DNA from: an uncultured Lachnospiraceae bacterium
GTDB taxonomy: Bacteria; Bacillota; Clostridia; Lachnospirales; Lachnospiraceae
Assembly (NCBI GenBank): GCA_910579395.1
Contig: CAJTUC010000019.1
Coordinates: 13,866-77,865, forward strand
Reading direction: 5' to 3'
Length of the DNA stretch: 64,000 nt
Shown one piece after another: positions 7,976 to 16,980 of the stretch; positions within the stretch are counted from its first letter, which is position 1; every line of letters begins with the position of its first letter. Made by a program: the position numbers and the translations under genes. Under the pieces are notes generated by a model. It did no database searches. It was not told the origin of the DNA and was given only the letters and a program-made list of their open reading frames with translations.

Positions 7976-8651
7976 TGTTTTCCTCGTTTCCTTCATCTGC
8001 CTTTACGGAAAATTCTTCATCTGAAACAATCGCCTGCTCTTCCGGCTCGAATTTCTTAAAGATTCCGCTGTATAAATAAGCAGAAGCATAGGCCGGCGCC
8101 GAAATGCCGAACAGAATAACAAAAATACCGGCATAACTCGAAAAATACAAGATTATCATAGGAAGTGCCAGCAATACGATCATCAGCAATGTTTTGGGTA
8201 AGTTCAGGATCGCCATGCAGAAAGCATTCTTTATGGTATTCTTTACCGTATTATCGAATCTGGACAAAACCGGGAAAATATATACCGCTACCATCAAAAA
8301 GACGATCGCGATCGCCAGTATCGCTATCATCAGAATAGTCGGGAATTTTACGCCCGAATATGAAAAAATCAGGAAATCCCCCACATATACGACAATCACA
8401 AGAAGCATGAGCAGCCATAAAATGGTGGCCTGCCTGAAATTCTGCTTAAAGGATTTAAAAAACCCCCTGACCAGATACCCTTCTTCTCCCCGTACCGTTT
8501 TCAGAAGAACATAGTGCATTCCCGTGCACGCCGCTCCAATCGTAAATATCGGAATACAACAGATTATCATCAGAAAATTCAATATCATCAAATCGGCTAT
8601 CCGATTCAGCACCCGCATAAACGGGCTGTCCAAATCAAAAATCTTACTCAT
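7968..8651 (-). CDS. YesL-family (DUF624) membrane protein
   Basis: The 227-residue protein has about five hydrophobic segments and the YesL N-terminal pattern (short cytoplasmic start, FMRVLNRIADLMILNFLMII, then a CCIPIFTIGAACTGMHY motif). YesL-type proteins are often found near carbohydrate importers and two-component systems in Firmicutes, but their role is not established. The acidic C-terminal tail is cytoplasmic. The gene overlaps the diguanylate cyclase gene by a few bases, suggesting one transcript. GAGGG precedes ATG. Confidence 0.82.
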   Translation of the reverse strand: MSKIFDLDSPFMRVLNRIADLMILNFLMIICCIPIFTIGAACTGMHYVLLKTVRGEEGYLVRGFFKSFKQNFRQATILWLLMLLVIVVYVGDFLIFSYSGVKFPTILMIAILAIAIVFLMVAVYIFPVLSRFDNTVKNTIKNAFCMAILNLPKTLLMIVLLALPMIILYFSSYAGIFVILFGISAPAYASAYLYSGIFKKFEPEEQAIVSDEEFSVKADEGNEENNG

Positions 8652-8785
8652 AGAAATCCCTCGTTTTGTTTATTTTTATATCCTTTTTCATGTTCTTGCT
8701 TCTGTCTATTATAGTACATAATTTTCTAAAAAAACCAGATGATTGACAAAATTTTATAAAAATTTATCAATCATTTTGAAAATGT

Positions 8786-10042
8786 TTACATTTTAAAGCG
8801 TTTACTTACCAGCGCATACTGAGAATTCAGCATTTGATACATTTTCATGACCTCTGCCGATTCCGTCTGCACACTCTGCATAATATCGTCATAAGAATTG
8901 ATAAAGGTATTGACGATCTGTCTGTCCAGACGGTCCAAAGAAGCCTCTTCGCTTAAATTTTCAATCACCTTTTCCCTGGGCAGAGGTTCCCTGTAAGCCC
9001 TCTCATTCGTCATACCCGTAATCGAATCCGCAACCTGAAGAACTTTCTGCTCCCGCCCCATCTGCTGTGCCCTCAGCCGTTTCGGATAACCGCTGCCATC
9101 TCCTCTTTCGTGGTGGCCGAGCACGATTGACAGAACATCTTCGCGAAGCATATTTCCCAGCACTTTTTCCGCCGCGTTCACGTGGAGCCTCACTTTTTTA
9201 ATCTCGTCCGAATTCAGCTTTCTTGGCACTTCGACAATCTCTTTGGGAATCGCCAGCATGCCGATATCATGAAGCAATGCACCGTAATACAGCTTTTCTT
9301 TCATATCCTCCGTCATCGTCAGCCGGCCGGCCAGCTTTTCACAAATATGTATCGTCGTGATCGAATCGATGACAGACTGCTCACTGCGGAACCCTGTACA
9401 GTACATGAGCATCTCCAGGAACTTCTTTTTGCCCTCATTGGAAAAAATCATATAATCGATTATATTTTCCAGTTCTTCTTTATATTCACCCGTTTTCAGC
9501 TTCGTGAAAATATCATACTTTTTGGCGGCCTCGTAAAAACGGTTCAGGCCTTCTTCGGACAATCTCGTCCCTGCCTGCTTATGGAACATCTGCATGTTGA
9601 ACTGACTTCCCATCGCTGAAAAATAAATATCCATTTTTTCCGCGATATTGATATAAGCCGCAATATCTTTATAAGCATAATCCATTTTCCGAAGCTGCTC
9701 GTAATCCATATGGTGATACATGATGACCTTGGCCAGTTCTTCCACCGGAGACAGATATTTGAAGAAAAGATATCCGTAAATTGTATGCGCCCGGCTGTCT
9801 CTGGACTCATACCGGAGCATATCGTTCAGCACTCCCGCTTCCGTCTTATATGCGCCAATATCATGCAGCGTTGCTACCATCACAATATCCGCCAGCTCAA
9901 ATTCCTCATAGATGCCTTTTTCCTCCAGCATCTTGTATACCATATAGGCAACTCTGGAACCATGATCCATCAATCTCGGATGAATCAGCCTCAAAGTATT
10001 TTTCATCAATACGAAAATGTCTCTGCTCTTAATATACTCCAT
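8786..10042 (-). CDS. HD-GYP domain protein, likely c-di-GMP phosphodiesterase
   Basis: The C-terminal half is an HD-GYP domain: HD at about residue 255 (LLHDIGMLAIP) and HHERGDGSGYP near 309-319. These are metal and substrate motifs of c-di-GMP phosphodiesterases. The lysine usual in HDIGK is methionine here, which may weaken activity. The N-terminal half holds a second HD-type core (VATLHDIGAYKTEAG), so this is a tandem HD protein. No membrane segment, so cytoplasmic. With three GGDEF proteins in this window it completes a local c-di-GMP set. Confidence 0.85.
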   Translation of the reverse strand: MEYIKSRDIFVLMKNTLRLIHPRLMDHGSRVAYMVYKMLEEKGIYEEFELADIVMVATLHDIGAYKTEAGVLNDMLRYESRDSRAHTIYGYLFFKYLSPVEELAKVIMYHHMDYEQLRKMDYAYKDIAAYINIAEKMDIYFSAMGSQFNMQMFHKQAGTRLSEEGLNRFYEAAKKYDIFTKLKTGEYKEELENIIDYMIFSNEGKKKFLEMLMYCTGFRSEQSVIDSITTIHICEKLAGRLTMTEDMKEKLYYGALLHDIGMLAIPKEIVEVPRKLNSDEIKKVRLHVNAAEKVLGNMLREDVLSIVLGHHERGDGSGYPKRLRAQQMGREQKVLQVADSITGMTNERAYREPLPREKVIENLSEEASLDRLDRQIVNTFINSYDDIMQSVQTESAEVMKMYQMLNSQYALVSKRFKM

Positions 10043-10083
10043 GATATTCCATCCTTTTCTTTTACTCCGACTGCAGAATACGC

Positions 10084-10557
10084 TTATAAGACAAATTCCA
10101 TCGGCGTATATTTAATACCATCTTTCTCCTCCTCCGGCCTTAAATCCCGGAACCCGAGTTTATGATAGAACGCCACCCCATAAGGAGCCGCATTCACCGT
10201 TATTTTACTGATACTCGTCTCTGAAAGCAGATATTCCTGTAAATATCCTATCAGAGCCCGGCCGATTCCCCGTCTATGATATTTCTCATCTACAAAAAGA
10301 AGAGAGATATGCGATGTATTCCGCAAGGTGAGCATGCCGACGATCTGTTTCCTGTCCAATGCTACAAACATCTGATAAACTCCCATAATGAACATACGAT
10401 GCAGCGTCGTATCCGTAATAAAATCTTCAAAGTTCCGGACCCCCTCTGCCGTATAAACATCCGCCTCGAACTGCATGAACGTTTTCCACGCCAATGCCAT
10501 CGCATCATCCCATTCATCCCGATATGCGCTCCTGATCGGATATAGAACCTGTGACAT
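10084..10557 (-). CDS. GNAT-family N-acetyltransferase
   Basis: The 157-residue protein has the acetyl-CoA binding motif A of GNAT enzymes (VDEKYHRRGIGRALIGYL, about residues 93-110) and the C-terminal beta-strand pattern (ITVNAAPYGVAFYHKLGF). The substrate cannot be told from the sequence. It sits between the HD-GYP gene and the D-lactate dehydrogenase gene on the same strand. Confidence 0.85.
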   Translation of the reverse strand: MSQVLYPIRSAYRDEWDDAMALAWKTFMQFEADVYTAEGVRNFEDFITDTTLHRMFIMGVYQMFVALDRKQIVGMLTLRNTSHISLLFVDEKYHRRGIGRALIGYLQEYLLSETSISKITVNAAPYGVAFYHKLGFRDLRPEEEKDGIKYTPMEFVL

Positions 10558-10584
10558 ACCTCTCCCTTCCTTCTATATTTTATT

Positions 10585-11568
10585 CTAACGTATTTCCGTA
10601 CGATTTACAAGCGGGAGTCCATTTTCCAGCGCATAGGCATTTTCCAGCGTTTCTTTGGCAATCGCCTGCATGGCTTCTTTTGTTAAAAAGCCCATATGCG
10701 AAGTGATCAGCACATTTGGAAAGGTCATCAGCCTTGCAAGCTTTTCATCATGAATGATCTCGTTGGATCTGTCCTCATAAAAAATACCCTCTTCTTCCTC
10801 GTATACATCCAGGCCGACACCGCCGAATTTTCCTTTGACCAGGCCGTCGATCAGTGCGTCCGTATCGATCAGGCTTCCCCTCGATGTATTGATCAGGTAA
10901 ACGCCGTCTTTCATCTTACCGATAGAATCCTCATTGATAATATGCCTCGTCCCGGAAGTCAGCGGACAATGCAGAGATATCACATCGGATTTCCTGAAAA
11001 TTTCTTCCGGCTCCACATAATCGACTTCGAGCTTCGTATTCGGATAGGGATCATAGGCCAGTACCTGCATACCGAATCCGTTGCAGATTCTGATCATTGC
11101 CTGCCCAATCTTACCGGTCCCGATAATACCGGCTGTCTTATGATACAAATCTACTCCCATCAAGCCGTTCAGGCTCATATTGAAATCTCTTGTTCTCCCA
11201 TAGGCTCTGTGGATATGACGGTTCACCGTAAGCAGCATTCCCATCGCGAACTCCGCCACCGCCTCCGGTGAATAACTCGGAACACGCAGAATCAGAATTT
11301 TATCTTCCGCCGCCTTAACATCCACATGGTTAAATCCTGCACTTCGAAGCAAAATCGCCTTTACCTTCATTTCATACAGCTTATCTATCATTTCCGCCGT
11401 AATATAATCATTCACAAAAATGCAGACAGCATCATAATTTGCTGCCAGATTAATCGTCTCTTCCTGAAAGGGCACCTCATAAAAACGGATGTCGAATCCA
11501 TATTCTTTTCCCATCGGTTCAAACCATATTTTATCATACGGCTTCGTACTGAAAAATGCGATTTTCAT
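10585..11568 (-). CDS. ldhA: D-lactate dehydrogenase / D-2-hydroxyacid dehydrogenase
   Basis: It reduces pyruvate to D-lactate with NADH in the cytoplasm, a fermentative electron sink. The Rossmann motif GTGKIGQA lies near residue 150. The catalytic Arg region is LRSAGFNHVD, and the Glu and His regions of the family are present (DVYEEEEG, SHMGFLTKEA). Length 327 fits the D-LDH family. I chose the ATG at 11568 because AAGGAG lies ten bases upstream and the family N-terminus (MKIAFFSTKPYD) starts there; an open frame extends upstream but does not look coding. Confidence 0.88.
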   Translation of the reverse strand: MKIAFFSTKPYDKIWFEPMGKEYGFDIRFYEVPFQEETINLAANYDAVCIFVNDYITAEMIDKLYEMKVKAILLRSAGFNHVDVKAAEDKILILRVPSYSPEAVAEFAMGMLLTVNRHIHRAYGRTRDFNMSLNGLMGVDLYHKTAGIIGTGKIGQAMIRICNGFGMQVLAYDPYPNTKLEVDYVEPEEIFRKSDVISLHCPLTSGTRHIINEDSIGKMKDGVYLINTSRGSLIDTDALIDGLVKGKFGGVGLDVYEEEEGIFYEDRSNEIIHDEKLARLMTFPNVLITSHMGFLTKEAMQAIAKETLENAYALENGLPLVNRTEIR

Positions 11569-11730
11569 AATGACATTTTCTCCTTTTTCTTTTTTCCTAT
11601 AAAGATATTCCACAAATTTTATTTTATCAAGTTTTTGACTCATTTTATAGGATAAATCTAGTATAAGCAAAAGAAAATATTTTCATTCCTGCACACAGAA
11701 GCCCTTTCTGTGGAAAATTTCTCACAATAT

Positions 11731-11759
11731 AAAAAATCGAGTGCCTGCGCACTCGATTT
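11731..11759 (-). terminator. Rho-independent terminator downstream of the DUF1002 gene
   Basis: On the minus strand AAATCGAGTGC, a 4-base loop and GCACTCGATTT are followed by TTT. A second hairpin, GAGAATGC/GCATTCTC at 11762-11780, sits between it and the stop codon and belongs to the recurring AGAATG hairpin family. Confidence 0.8.
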
Positions 11760-11761
11760 AT

Positions 11762-11780
11762 GAGAATGCCCCGCATTCTC
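11762..11780 (-). repeat. AGAATG-type hairpin downstream of the DUF1002 gene
   Basis: GAGAATGC, loop CCC, GCATTCTC. Same stem core as the hairpins at 3808-3835, 40307-40333, 44883-44909, 50681-50705 and, more distantly, 19814-19841. Confidence 0.55.
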
Positions 11781-11821
11781 CATGAATAATATTTCCCTTA
11801 CGAAAAAACTCCTGAAACTTT

Positions 11822-12760
11822 TTAAGAAAAAAGATTTCTAAAAAATTCCGATACGGAAGTCTTCATATTTTCAAAAAAACCTTTGACCGCCGATGTCAAT
11901 GCGCTCTCAACCGCTTCATTGATCGCCTCATTCGCATTCTCCACAATGCTGAGTCCATATTTTTCATACAGAGCCTGCGCCTGCTCCAGAAGATAATCCG
12001 CATTGAGCCCAAGTGAATCCAGTTTCTTCAACAATGCAATGATCTTCTGTTTATCTTCTTCCGTCAGGCTGATACCGAAGGTCTGCTCGCCTTCCGCGAT
12101 TGCTGCCCGGATGCTCTCTTCGTCGCCAATATCCAGCTCTCCGCCCGCAACTTTTCCTTTCAGCCATGCAATCAATGCTTCCGCCTCATCCGAACCGGAC
12201 TCACCCTGTATGCTTTCCGCCAATTCTCCTGTCGTGATCAGTTCATCCAGCGCCGTATCGAGCAGCGTATCCGATACCGTTTCACCCGACATCGCTTCGT
12301 ATGCTTTCAACGCTCCGATCAATCCCGCCGTCCCCGAAATCGGCGTCGGTCCGACGACCAGCACATCCATATCCTTCATTCCGGCAGTCAGCAGCGCATT
12401 CCGGTACATCCCGGTAGTACAGTAATTGATATTCTGGGTCGTTACTTTAACGCCGCTGCCTTCCGCCGCCTTCGTAAGCTTTACACTGGATAAAGATTTG
12501 CTCCCGATGACAGAAGCGTCCAGATACGCATCCAGATACGCGTGCTCTGTCTCATTCGTAATGGACAGCACCGTACAGTCCGCCAGTTCAGCTTCCGTCA
12601 GCCCCATCAGCTGCAGTACTCCAGCCCGCTGCTCCGCAGACAGGTCAGCTCCCAGCACGACAACCGTATCTTTCGTCTCCGCTGCCTTTGCCGTCATTCC
12701 CGTGATACCACAAAGCAAAAGTATCAGAAATGCCGTAAAGGTTCCAAACCACTTTTTCAT
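11822..12760 (-). CDS. secreted DUF1002 protein
   Basis: The 312-residue protein starts with a clear signal peptide (MKKWFG, hydrophobic core to about residue 24, cleavage near AKA-AE). The body matches the DUF1002 family of clostridial and bacillar secreted proteins: VVLGADLSAEQRAGVLQLMG near the new N-terminus and the INYCTTGMYRNALLTAGMKD region. No catalytic motif is known to me. It probably works outside the membrane. The end is helical. A terminator follows about 60 bases after the stop. Confidence 0.82.
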   Translation of the reverse strand: MKKWFGTFTAFLILLLCGITGMTAKAAETKDTVVVLGADLSAEQRAGVLQLMGLTEAELADCTVLSITNETEHAYLDAYLDASVIGSKSLSSVKLTKAAEGSGVKVTTQNINYCTTGMYRNALLTAGMKDMDVLVVGPTPISGTAGLIGALKAYEAMSGETVSDTLLDTALDELITTGELAESIQGESGSDEAEALIAWLKGKVAGGELDIGDEESIRAAIAEGEQTFGISLTEEDKQKIIALLKKLDSLGLNADYLLEQAQALYEKYGLSIVENANEAINEAVESALTSAVKGFFENMKTSVSEFFRNLFS

Positions 12761-12796
12761 AAAATTAACCTTGCCTTCCTCATAGTGCTCTCCAGC

Positions 12797-13732
12797 CTAG
12801 CTTATATGTTGCAAAATCCACCGGTAAATATCTCCATAGACCTGCTCTCTGTCAATTTCGTTCAACAATTCATGGCGGTCCTTTTCATACAATTTCATCT
12901 GCACATTCTGCATACCATGCTCCTGATAGGAATGATATACTTTTTCAACGCTCTCCCCATAATTCCCGACCGGGTCATCCGCACCGGAAACAAGCAGGAT
13001 TGGGAGCTGCTTCGGCATCTTCTCCAGTTTTCCTTCATCATAACAGTTATGAATCAGTTCAAAAAGCGCCGCAAAGCCATTCAAGGTAAATACGAAACCG
13101 CACAACGGATCCTCGATATAGCGGTCCACATTCTCCTCATTTCTTGAAAGCCAGTCAACCGCTGTTCTGGCGGGTTGGAACCGATCATTGAACTTGCCAA
13201 AAGATGCCTTATCAATGAACTTGCCGACATGTCTGGAGCCGCAGAATACTTTCTGAACTGCTGTGACTGTTCTTGCGGTCATCAGTGTAAACTTCGACTG
13301 CATTCCTGTACCGACGATGACAGCGCCGCCTACACCGCTCCCATAGTTGAACAGATAATTTCTGGTAATAAAAGAGCCCATGCTGTGCCCCATGATCAGA
13401 TAGAGAATCCCGGGATACTGCTCCTGTATGATTTTCTTTAAACGGTGTACATCCCTCACCAAAACGCCCGCTGCATCCTCTTCGCAGAAATAACCGTATG
13501 TGCCGCCATCCGGCACCGACTTTCCATGTCCAAGATGATCTTCTCCCACGACGAGTATACCCTTTTGGGCCAGAAATTTGGCAAACTCGTCATAGCGTTC
13601 GATATGTTCCGCCATTCCGTGTACGATCTGAAAAATACAGACGGGCCTTTCCACGTCAGGAATCCATTTGACCGCATGTATTCTGTTCTGTCGGTCTCTT
13701 GAATCAAAATAGAACTCTTCTTTCCGTATCAT
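12797..13732 (-). CDS. alpha/beta hydrolase, lysophospholipase/monoacylglycerol lipase type
   Basis: A serine hydrolase of the monoglyceride-lipase (Hydrolase_4) group. The nucleophile elbow is GHSMGSF (about residue 115), the Asp lies in VSGADDPVG and the His in YEKDRHELLNE, so the triad looks complete. The family motif VHGMAEHIERYDEFA follows the N-terminal strand. Length 311 is normal. No signal peptide, so cytoplasmic. It sits between metG and the DUF1002 gene. Confidence 0.88.
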   Translation of the reverse strand: MIRKEEFYFDSRDRQNRIHAVKWIPDVERPVCIFQIVHGMAEHIERYDEFAKFLAQKGILVVGEDHLGHGKSVPDGGTYGYFCEEDAAGVLVRDVHRLKKIIQEQYPGILYLIMGHSMGSFITRNYLFNYGSGVGGAVIVGTGMQSKFTLMTARTVTAVQKVFCGSRHVGKFIDKASFGKFNDRFQPARTAVDWLSRNEENVDRYIEDPLCGFVFTLNGFAALFELIHNCYDEGKLEKMPKQLPILLVSGADDPVGNYGESVEKVYHSYQEHGMQNVQMKLYEKDRHELLNEIDREQVYGDIYRWILQHIS

Positions 13733-13761
13733 ATCATACTGCCTTTCCTATCAATTTCTTT

Positions 13762-15801
13762 TTAACAGATTTCCGCGCCCGCAGTCATTGTTCTCTCCGG
13801 TGTCATGAGCGCCAGCTTTCCGTCCGCGTCTTCCGCACACAATAACATTCCTTCCGATGTCATTCCCGCAATTTCTCTTGGCGCCAGATTGGTCAGCACC
13901 ATTACTTTTTTCCCGACCATTTCTTCCGCACTGTAATGCTGCTTGATCCCCGATAAAATCTGCTTTACGGAAGAACCGACACGCACCTGTGAGCAGAGCA
14001 GTTTCTTCGACTTTGGCACTTCCCTGCACTCCAGAATCTCTCCCACCTGGAACTGACACTTGTTAAAATCATCGTAGGAAATCGTCGCTTTCGGCTCGAT
14101 ATCCATGACATTCTCCGCCTCTGCCTCTTTTTCTTCCGAACCTGCCTCAACGGCTGTTTCTCCTGTTTCGGTCGCCTTCCGCTCTGCGAACATCGCCTCT
14201 GCCTTCTCCATGACTTCCTTGAAATCACGACGTACAAAAAGTATCTCCGGCGCGTCCGTCACCCGGTTGCCGGACGGATAAAAACTGGATGCTTTCATTA
14301 TATCCTGATTCTTCGCGCATTCTTCAAGCGTTTCAAAATCAATCAGCTGTGCATGAAGCTGCTCCGCAATCTTTGCGGCTGTCTCCGGCATAAAAGGCTC
14401 TAACAGACTGGCTCCTGTCAAAATACCGTTCAGCAGATTATAGAGAACCGTCGCAAGCCGATCCTTCTTCGCCTCATCCTTAGCCAAAGCCCAGGGCATC
14501 GTCTCATCAATATATTTATTGCAGCGCTTAAATAATACAAAAACTTCCGTAATGGCATCCGCCACACGCAGATGGTCCATCTTCTCACGGACCCTTGCAT
14601 AAATATTTACAAGGACTTCCCACAAATCGGCATCCACATCCTCTTCGATTGCTGCCACACCGACTTTTGTATTTTCCACGACACCGCCAAAATATTTGTT
14701 ACTCATGGAAATCGTTCTGTTCACCAGGTTGCCAAGCGTATTGGCAAGGTCGGAATTGAACCGTTCCACCATCAGATCCCATGTGATAACACCGTCATTC
14801 TCAAAAGGCATCTCATGCAGTACAAAATAACGGACCGCATCCACACCGAAAAAGCTGATCAAATCTTCTGCATAAATCACATTTCCTTTGGATTTACTCA
14901 TCTTGCCGTCGCCCTGCAGCAGCCATGGATGCCCGAAAATCTGCTTCGGAAGCGGCTCTCCCAATGCCATCAGGAAAATAGGCCAGTATATCGTATGGAA
15001 ACGAATGATATCTTTGCCGATCAAATGCAGATCTGCAGGCCACAGTTTCCGATACTGCCCTGTACTGTTTCCATCCGCATCATAACCGATACCTGTAATA
15101 TAATTCGACAGTGCATCCAGCCATACATAGACAACATGCTTCTCATCGAAATCCACCGGAATACCCCATTTAAAAGATGTTCTGGATACGCACAAATCCT
15201 GTAAGCCGGGAAGCAGGAAATTATTCATCATCTCGTTTTTCCGGGATACCGGCTGAATAAATTCCGGATGGCTGTTGATATGTTTAATCAGTCTGTCGGC
15301 ATACTTGCTCATTTTGAAGAAATAAGCTTCCTCTTTGGCCGGCTTGACCTCCCGCCCGCAGTCCGGACACTTACCGTCCACCAGCTGGGATTCTGTCCAG
15401 AAAGATTCACAGGGTGTACAGTAAAGCCCCTCATAAGAGCCTTTGTAAATATCGCCCTGCTCATACAGCTTCTTAAAAATTTTCTGCACCTGTCTTTCAT
15501 GATATTCGTCAGTCGTCCGAATGAACTTATCATAAGAAGTATTCAAAGAGTCGCAGATTGAACGAATGGTTCCTGCTACGCCGTCTACAAACTGTTTGGG
15601 CGTGATACCCGCTTCCTGCGCTTTTAACTCTATCTTCTGACCATGCTCATCGGTTCCTGTCTGGAAAAAGACCTCATAGCCGTCTTTTCTCTTGAATCTG
15701 GCAATGCTGTCCGCCAATACGATCTCATAACTGTTCCCGATATGGGGCTTGCCGGACGTATAGGCGATCGCCGTTGTAATATAGTATTTTCCTTTGTTCA
15801 T
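13762..15801 (-). CDS. metG: methionyl-tRNA synthetase with C-terminal tRNA-binding domain
   Basis: It charges tRNA-Met with methionine. The HIGH-type motif is GKPHIGN near residue 20, the KMSKSKGN loop is near residue 297, and a zinc knuckle is seen in CTPCESFW with CPDCGREV. The last ~105 residues are the EMAP-II/Trbp111-like tRNA-binding domain (about 575-679), after a Glu-rich linker. Length 679 is typical of the Firmicutes form. The start ATG follows GAGAAAGGAAGGG. Expression should be controlled by the Met T-box directly upstream. Confidence 0.96.
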   Translation of the reverse strand: MNKGKYYITTAIAYTSGKPHIGNSYEIVLADSIARFKRKDGYEVFFQTGTDEHGQKIELKAQEAGITPKQFVDGVAGTIRSICDSLNTSYDKFIRTTDEYHERQVQKIFKKLYEQGDIYKGSYEGLYCTPCESFWTESQLVDGKCPDCGREVKPAKEEAYFFKMSKYADRLIKHINSHPEFIQPVSRKNEMMNNFLLPGLQDLCVSRTSFKWGIPVDFDEKHVVYVWLDALSNYITGIGYDADGNSTGQYRKLWPADLHLIGKDIIRFHTIYWPIFLMALGEPLPKQIFGHPWLLQGDGKMSKSKGNVIYAEDLISFFGVDAVRYFVLHEMPFENDGVITWDLMVERFNSDLANTLGNLVNRTISMSNKYFGGVVENTKVGVAAIEEDVDADLWEVLVNIYARVREKMDHLRVADAITEVFVLFKRCNKYIDETMPWALAKDEAKKDRLATVLYNLLNGILTGASLLEPFMPETAAKIAEQLHAQLIDFETLEECAKNQDIMKASSFYPSGNRVTDAPEILFVRRDFKEVMEKAEAMFAERKATETGETAVEAGSEEKEAEAENVMDIEPKATISYDDFNKCQFQVGEILECREVPKSKKLLCSQVRVGSSVKQILSGIKQHYSAEEMVGKKVMVLTNLAPREIAGMTSEGMLLCAEDADGKLALMTPERTMTAGAEIC

Positions 15802-15810
15802 GTTATCCCT

Positions 15811-15823
15811 TCCTTTCTCACGC
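15811..15823 (-). repeat. TGAGAAAGGA leader motif in front of metG
   Basis: Minus strand reads GCGTGAGAAAGGA, a shorter relative of the CAG..TGAGAAAGGA leader seen before several other genes. It supplies the metG ribosome binding site. Confidence 0.45.
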
Positions 15824-15894
15824 TTTGCAATTCAGAAATTCCGCTTCTTTAAAGCAGCACAATTTTTTCATTTAAAAAACCGCCCTCTCATATT

Positions 15895-16179
15895 CTTTCA
15901 AAATATAAGAAGACGGCTATTGACCGTGTTACCACTTCTTTTCACTATGCCCTCGCGGACACAGCCTCATCAGGTACCTCACGATACCCTGCCGCTATAA
16001 CAGGCGGAACCTGTTGCACCCTCACCAATAGGCTCGGGCACACCGCTCAGAAGCCATCTTCGGTATGTTCCTTCTCCATCCCTCTCAGCAGTCGCAGCAT
16101 TACGGGCACTCATGCGCAGCAGGATGTTCTCTGTAAAGAACTTGCATACTTACTCTCTTCATCATTGCCTTTTCTATAT
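15895..16179 (-). promoter_or_regulatory. T-box leader of metG with Met (AUG) specifier
   Basis: The leader reads uncharged tRNA-Met and lets transcription continue into metG. On the minus strand the T-box bulge is GTGGTAACACGG (15924-15935). It is followed by the terminator partner ending in GCCGTCTTCTTATATTTT (to about 15897). At the base of stem I, GUAUG pairs with CAUAC and GAAG with CUUC. The loop between them has AGAGUAA on one side and GAAGAUGG on the other. The AUG at 16055-16057 is therefore the Met specifier codon, followed by a purine as usual. Ends are approximate. Confidence 0.9.
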
Positions 16180-16185
16180 AGTGTT

Positions 16186-16214
16186 AGCCTATCATAAAGA
16201 TTTTATGTTGTCAA
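16186..16214 (-). promoter_or_regulatory. promoter of the metG T-box transcript
   Basis: On the minus strand TTGACA (16209-16214), 17-base spacer, TAGGCT (16186-16191). The -10 is a weak match but position and spacing place the start at about 16179, just before stem I of the T-box. Confidence 0.6.
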
Positions 16215-16389
16215 TTGGGAGCGGACGTTAATTCTTTTACAATTTTCTGCACTCCTATTTTTCCCGCATAGATTTCTTTCTTCCGCACAAACTATATCTG
16301 TCCGGTAAAAAATTTCCGATGAAAACCATAAAAGCAGCCTGAAAGCTGCTTCTGAACTTGAATTTTAAACAGAAATGGAGGATTTATTC

Positions 16390-16692
16390 ATGAAAGATAT
16401 CGATAAAGACACCTTGAGCGAGGCTCTCGCAAGGAATACGCTGGATGACATCCCCCAGCCCAAAAGCGATGCAAAAGAAATTGTCGGTCTGGTAAAAAGC
16501 AGCGGACGTATCAACGGATATCAATTATCCGACGGCTCCACCGTTTCCAAAGAAGAGGGTGTCGCCCTTGCAAAAGACGGGGAAATCAAAGGCGTCGGAA
16601 TCGCTCACAGGAAAGATACGGAATATTTGAAATCGATTCCCGACGGTTCCGAAAATAACAATCTCGGAAATCTCTCTTCTGTATCCGGCTAA
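16390..16692 (+). CDS. small DUF3892-type protein
   Basis: A 100-residue protein with the DUF3892 pattern: IVGLVKSSGRINGYQLSDG, then VSKEEGVALAKDGEIKGVGI, and a C-terminal YLKSIPDGSENNNLGNL. Function of the family is unknown. The start ATG at 16390 is supported by GGAGG eight bases upstream; an earlier in-frame ATG at 16375 overlaps that ribosome binding site. It is one of the few plus-strand genes and lies divergent from metG. Confidence 0.8.
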   Translation: MKDIDKDTLSEALARNTLDDIPQPKSDAKEIVGLVKSSGRINGYQLSDGSTVSKEEGVALAKDGEIKGVGIAHRKDTEYLKSIPDGSENNNLGNLSSVSG

Positions 16693-16720
16693 TTTTCTAT
16701 GAAAGTCTACTTATAAGGAC

Positions 16721-16769
16721 AAATAAAAGCAGTGAACGCGATAATTACTTCATTTCCCGTTCACTGCTT
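16721..16769 (-). terminator. stem-loop, probable terminator of the coiled-coil gene
   Basis: AAGCAGTGAACG (16727-16738) pairs with CGTTCACTGCTT (16758-16769). On the minus strand it is followed by TTATTT. The loop is long (19 bases). The rest of 16770-16980 shows no gene. Confidence 0.55.
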
Positions 16770-16980
16770 ATGCTGGTTATCATGCACGCCTCTATTATGC
16801 CTTATTAAAATTCAATAATTCCTTGGAGAACAATATTTCTGCAAGAGTTCCATTTCCAGGCCTGTGTCTGATTTCTGTTTAAAGAAGTGATAGGATTCCA
16901 TTGAGAAGCGATTGCCCTTTACCCTTTTGTACTGACGAAGCAGAAGGTCTCATATTCATGCTCATGAAAGTTTTTTTCAA

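Noticed and set aside
16330..16360. Terminator hairpin AGCAGC/GCTGCT before the DUF3892 gene
   Set aside because: Stem is short and no gene ends here on either strand; it may be part of the leader.
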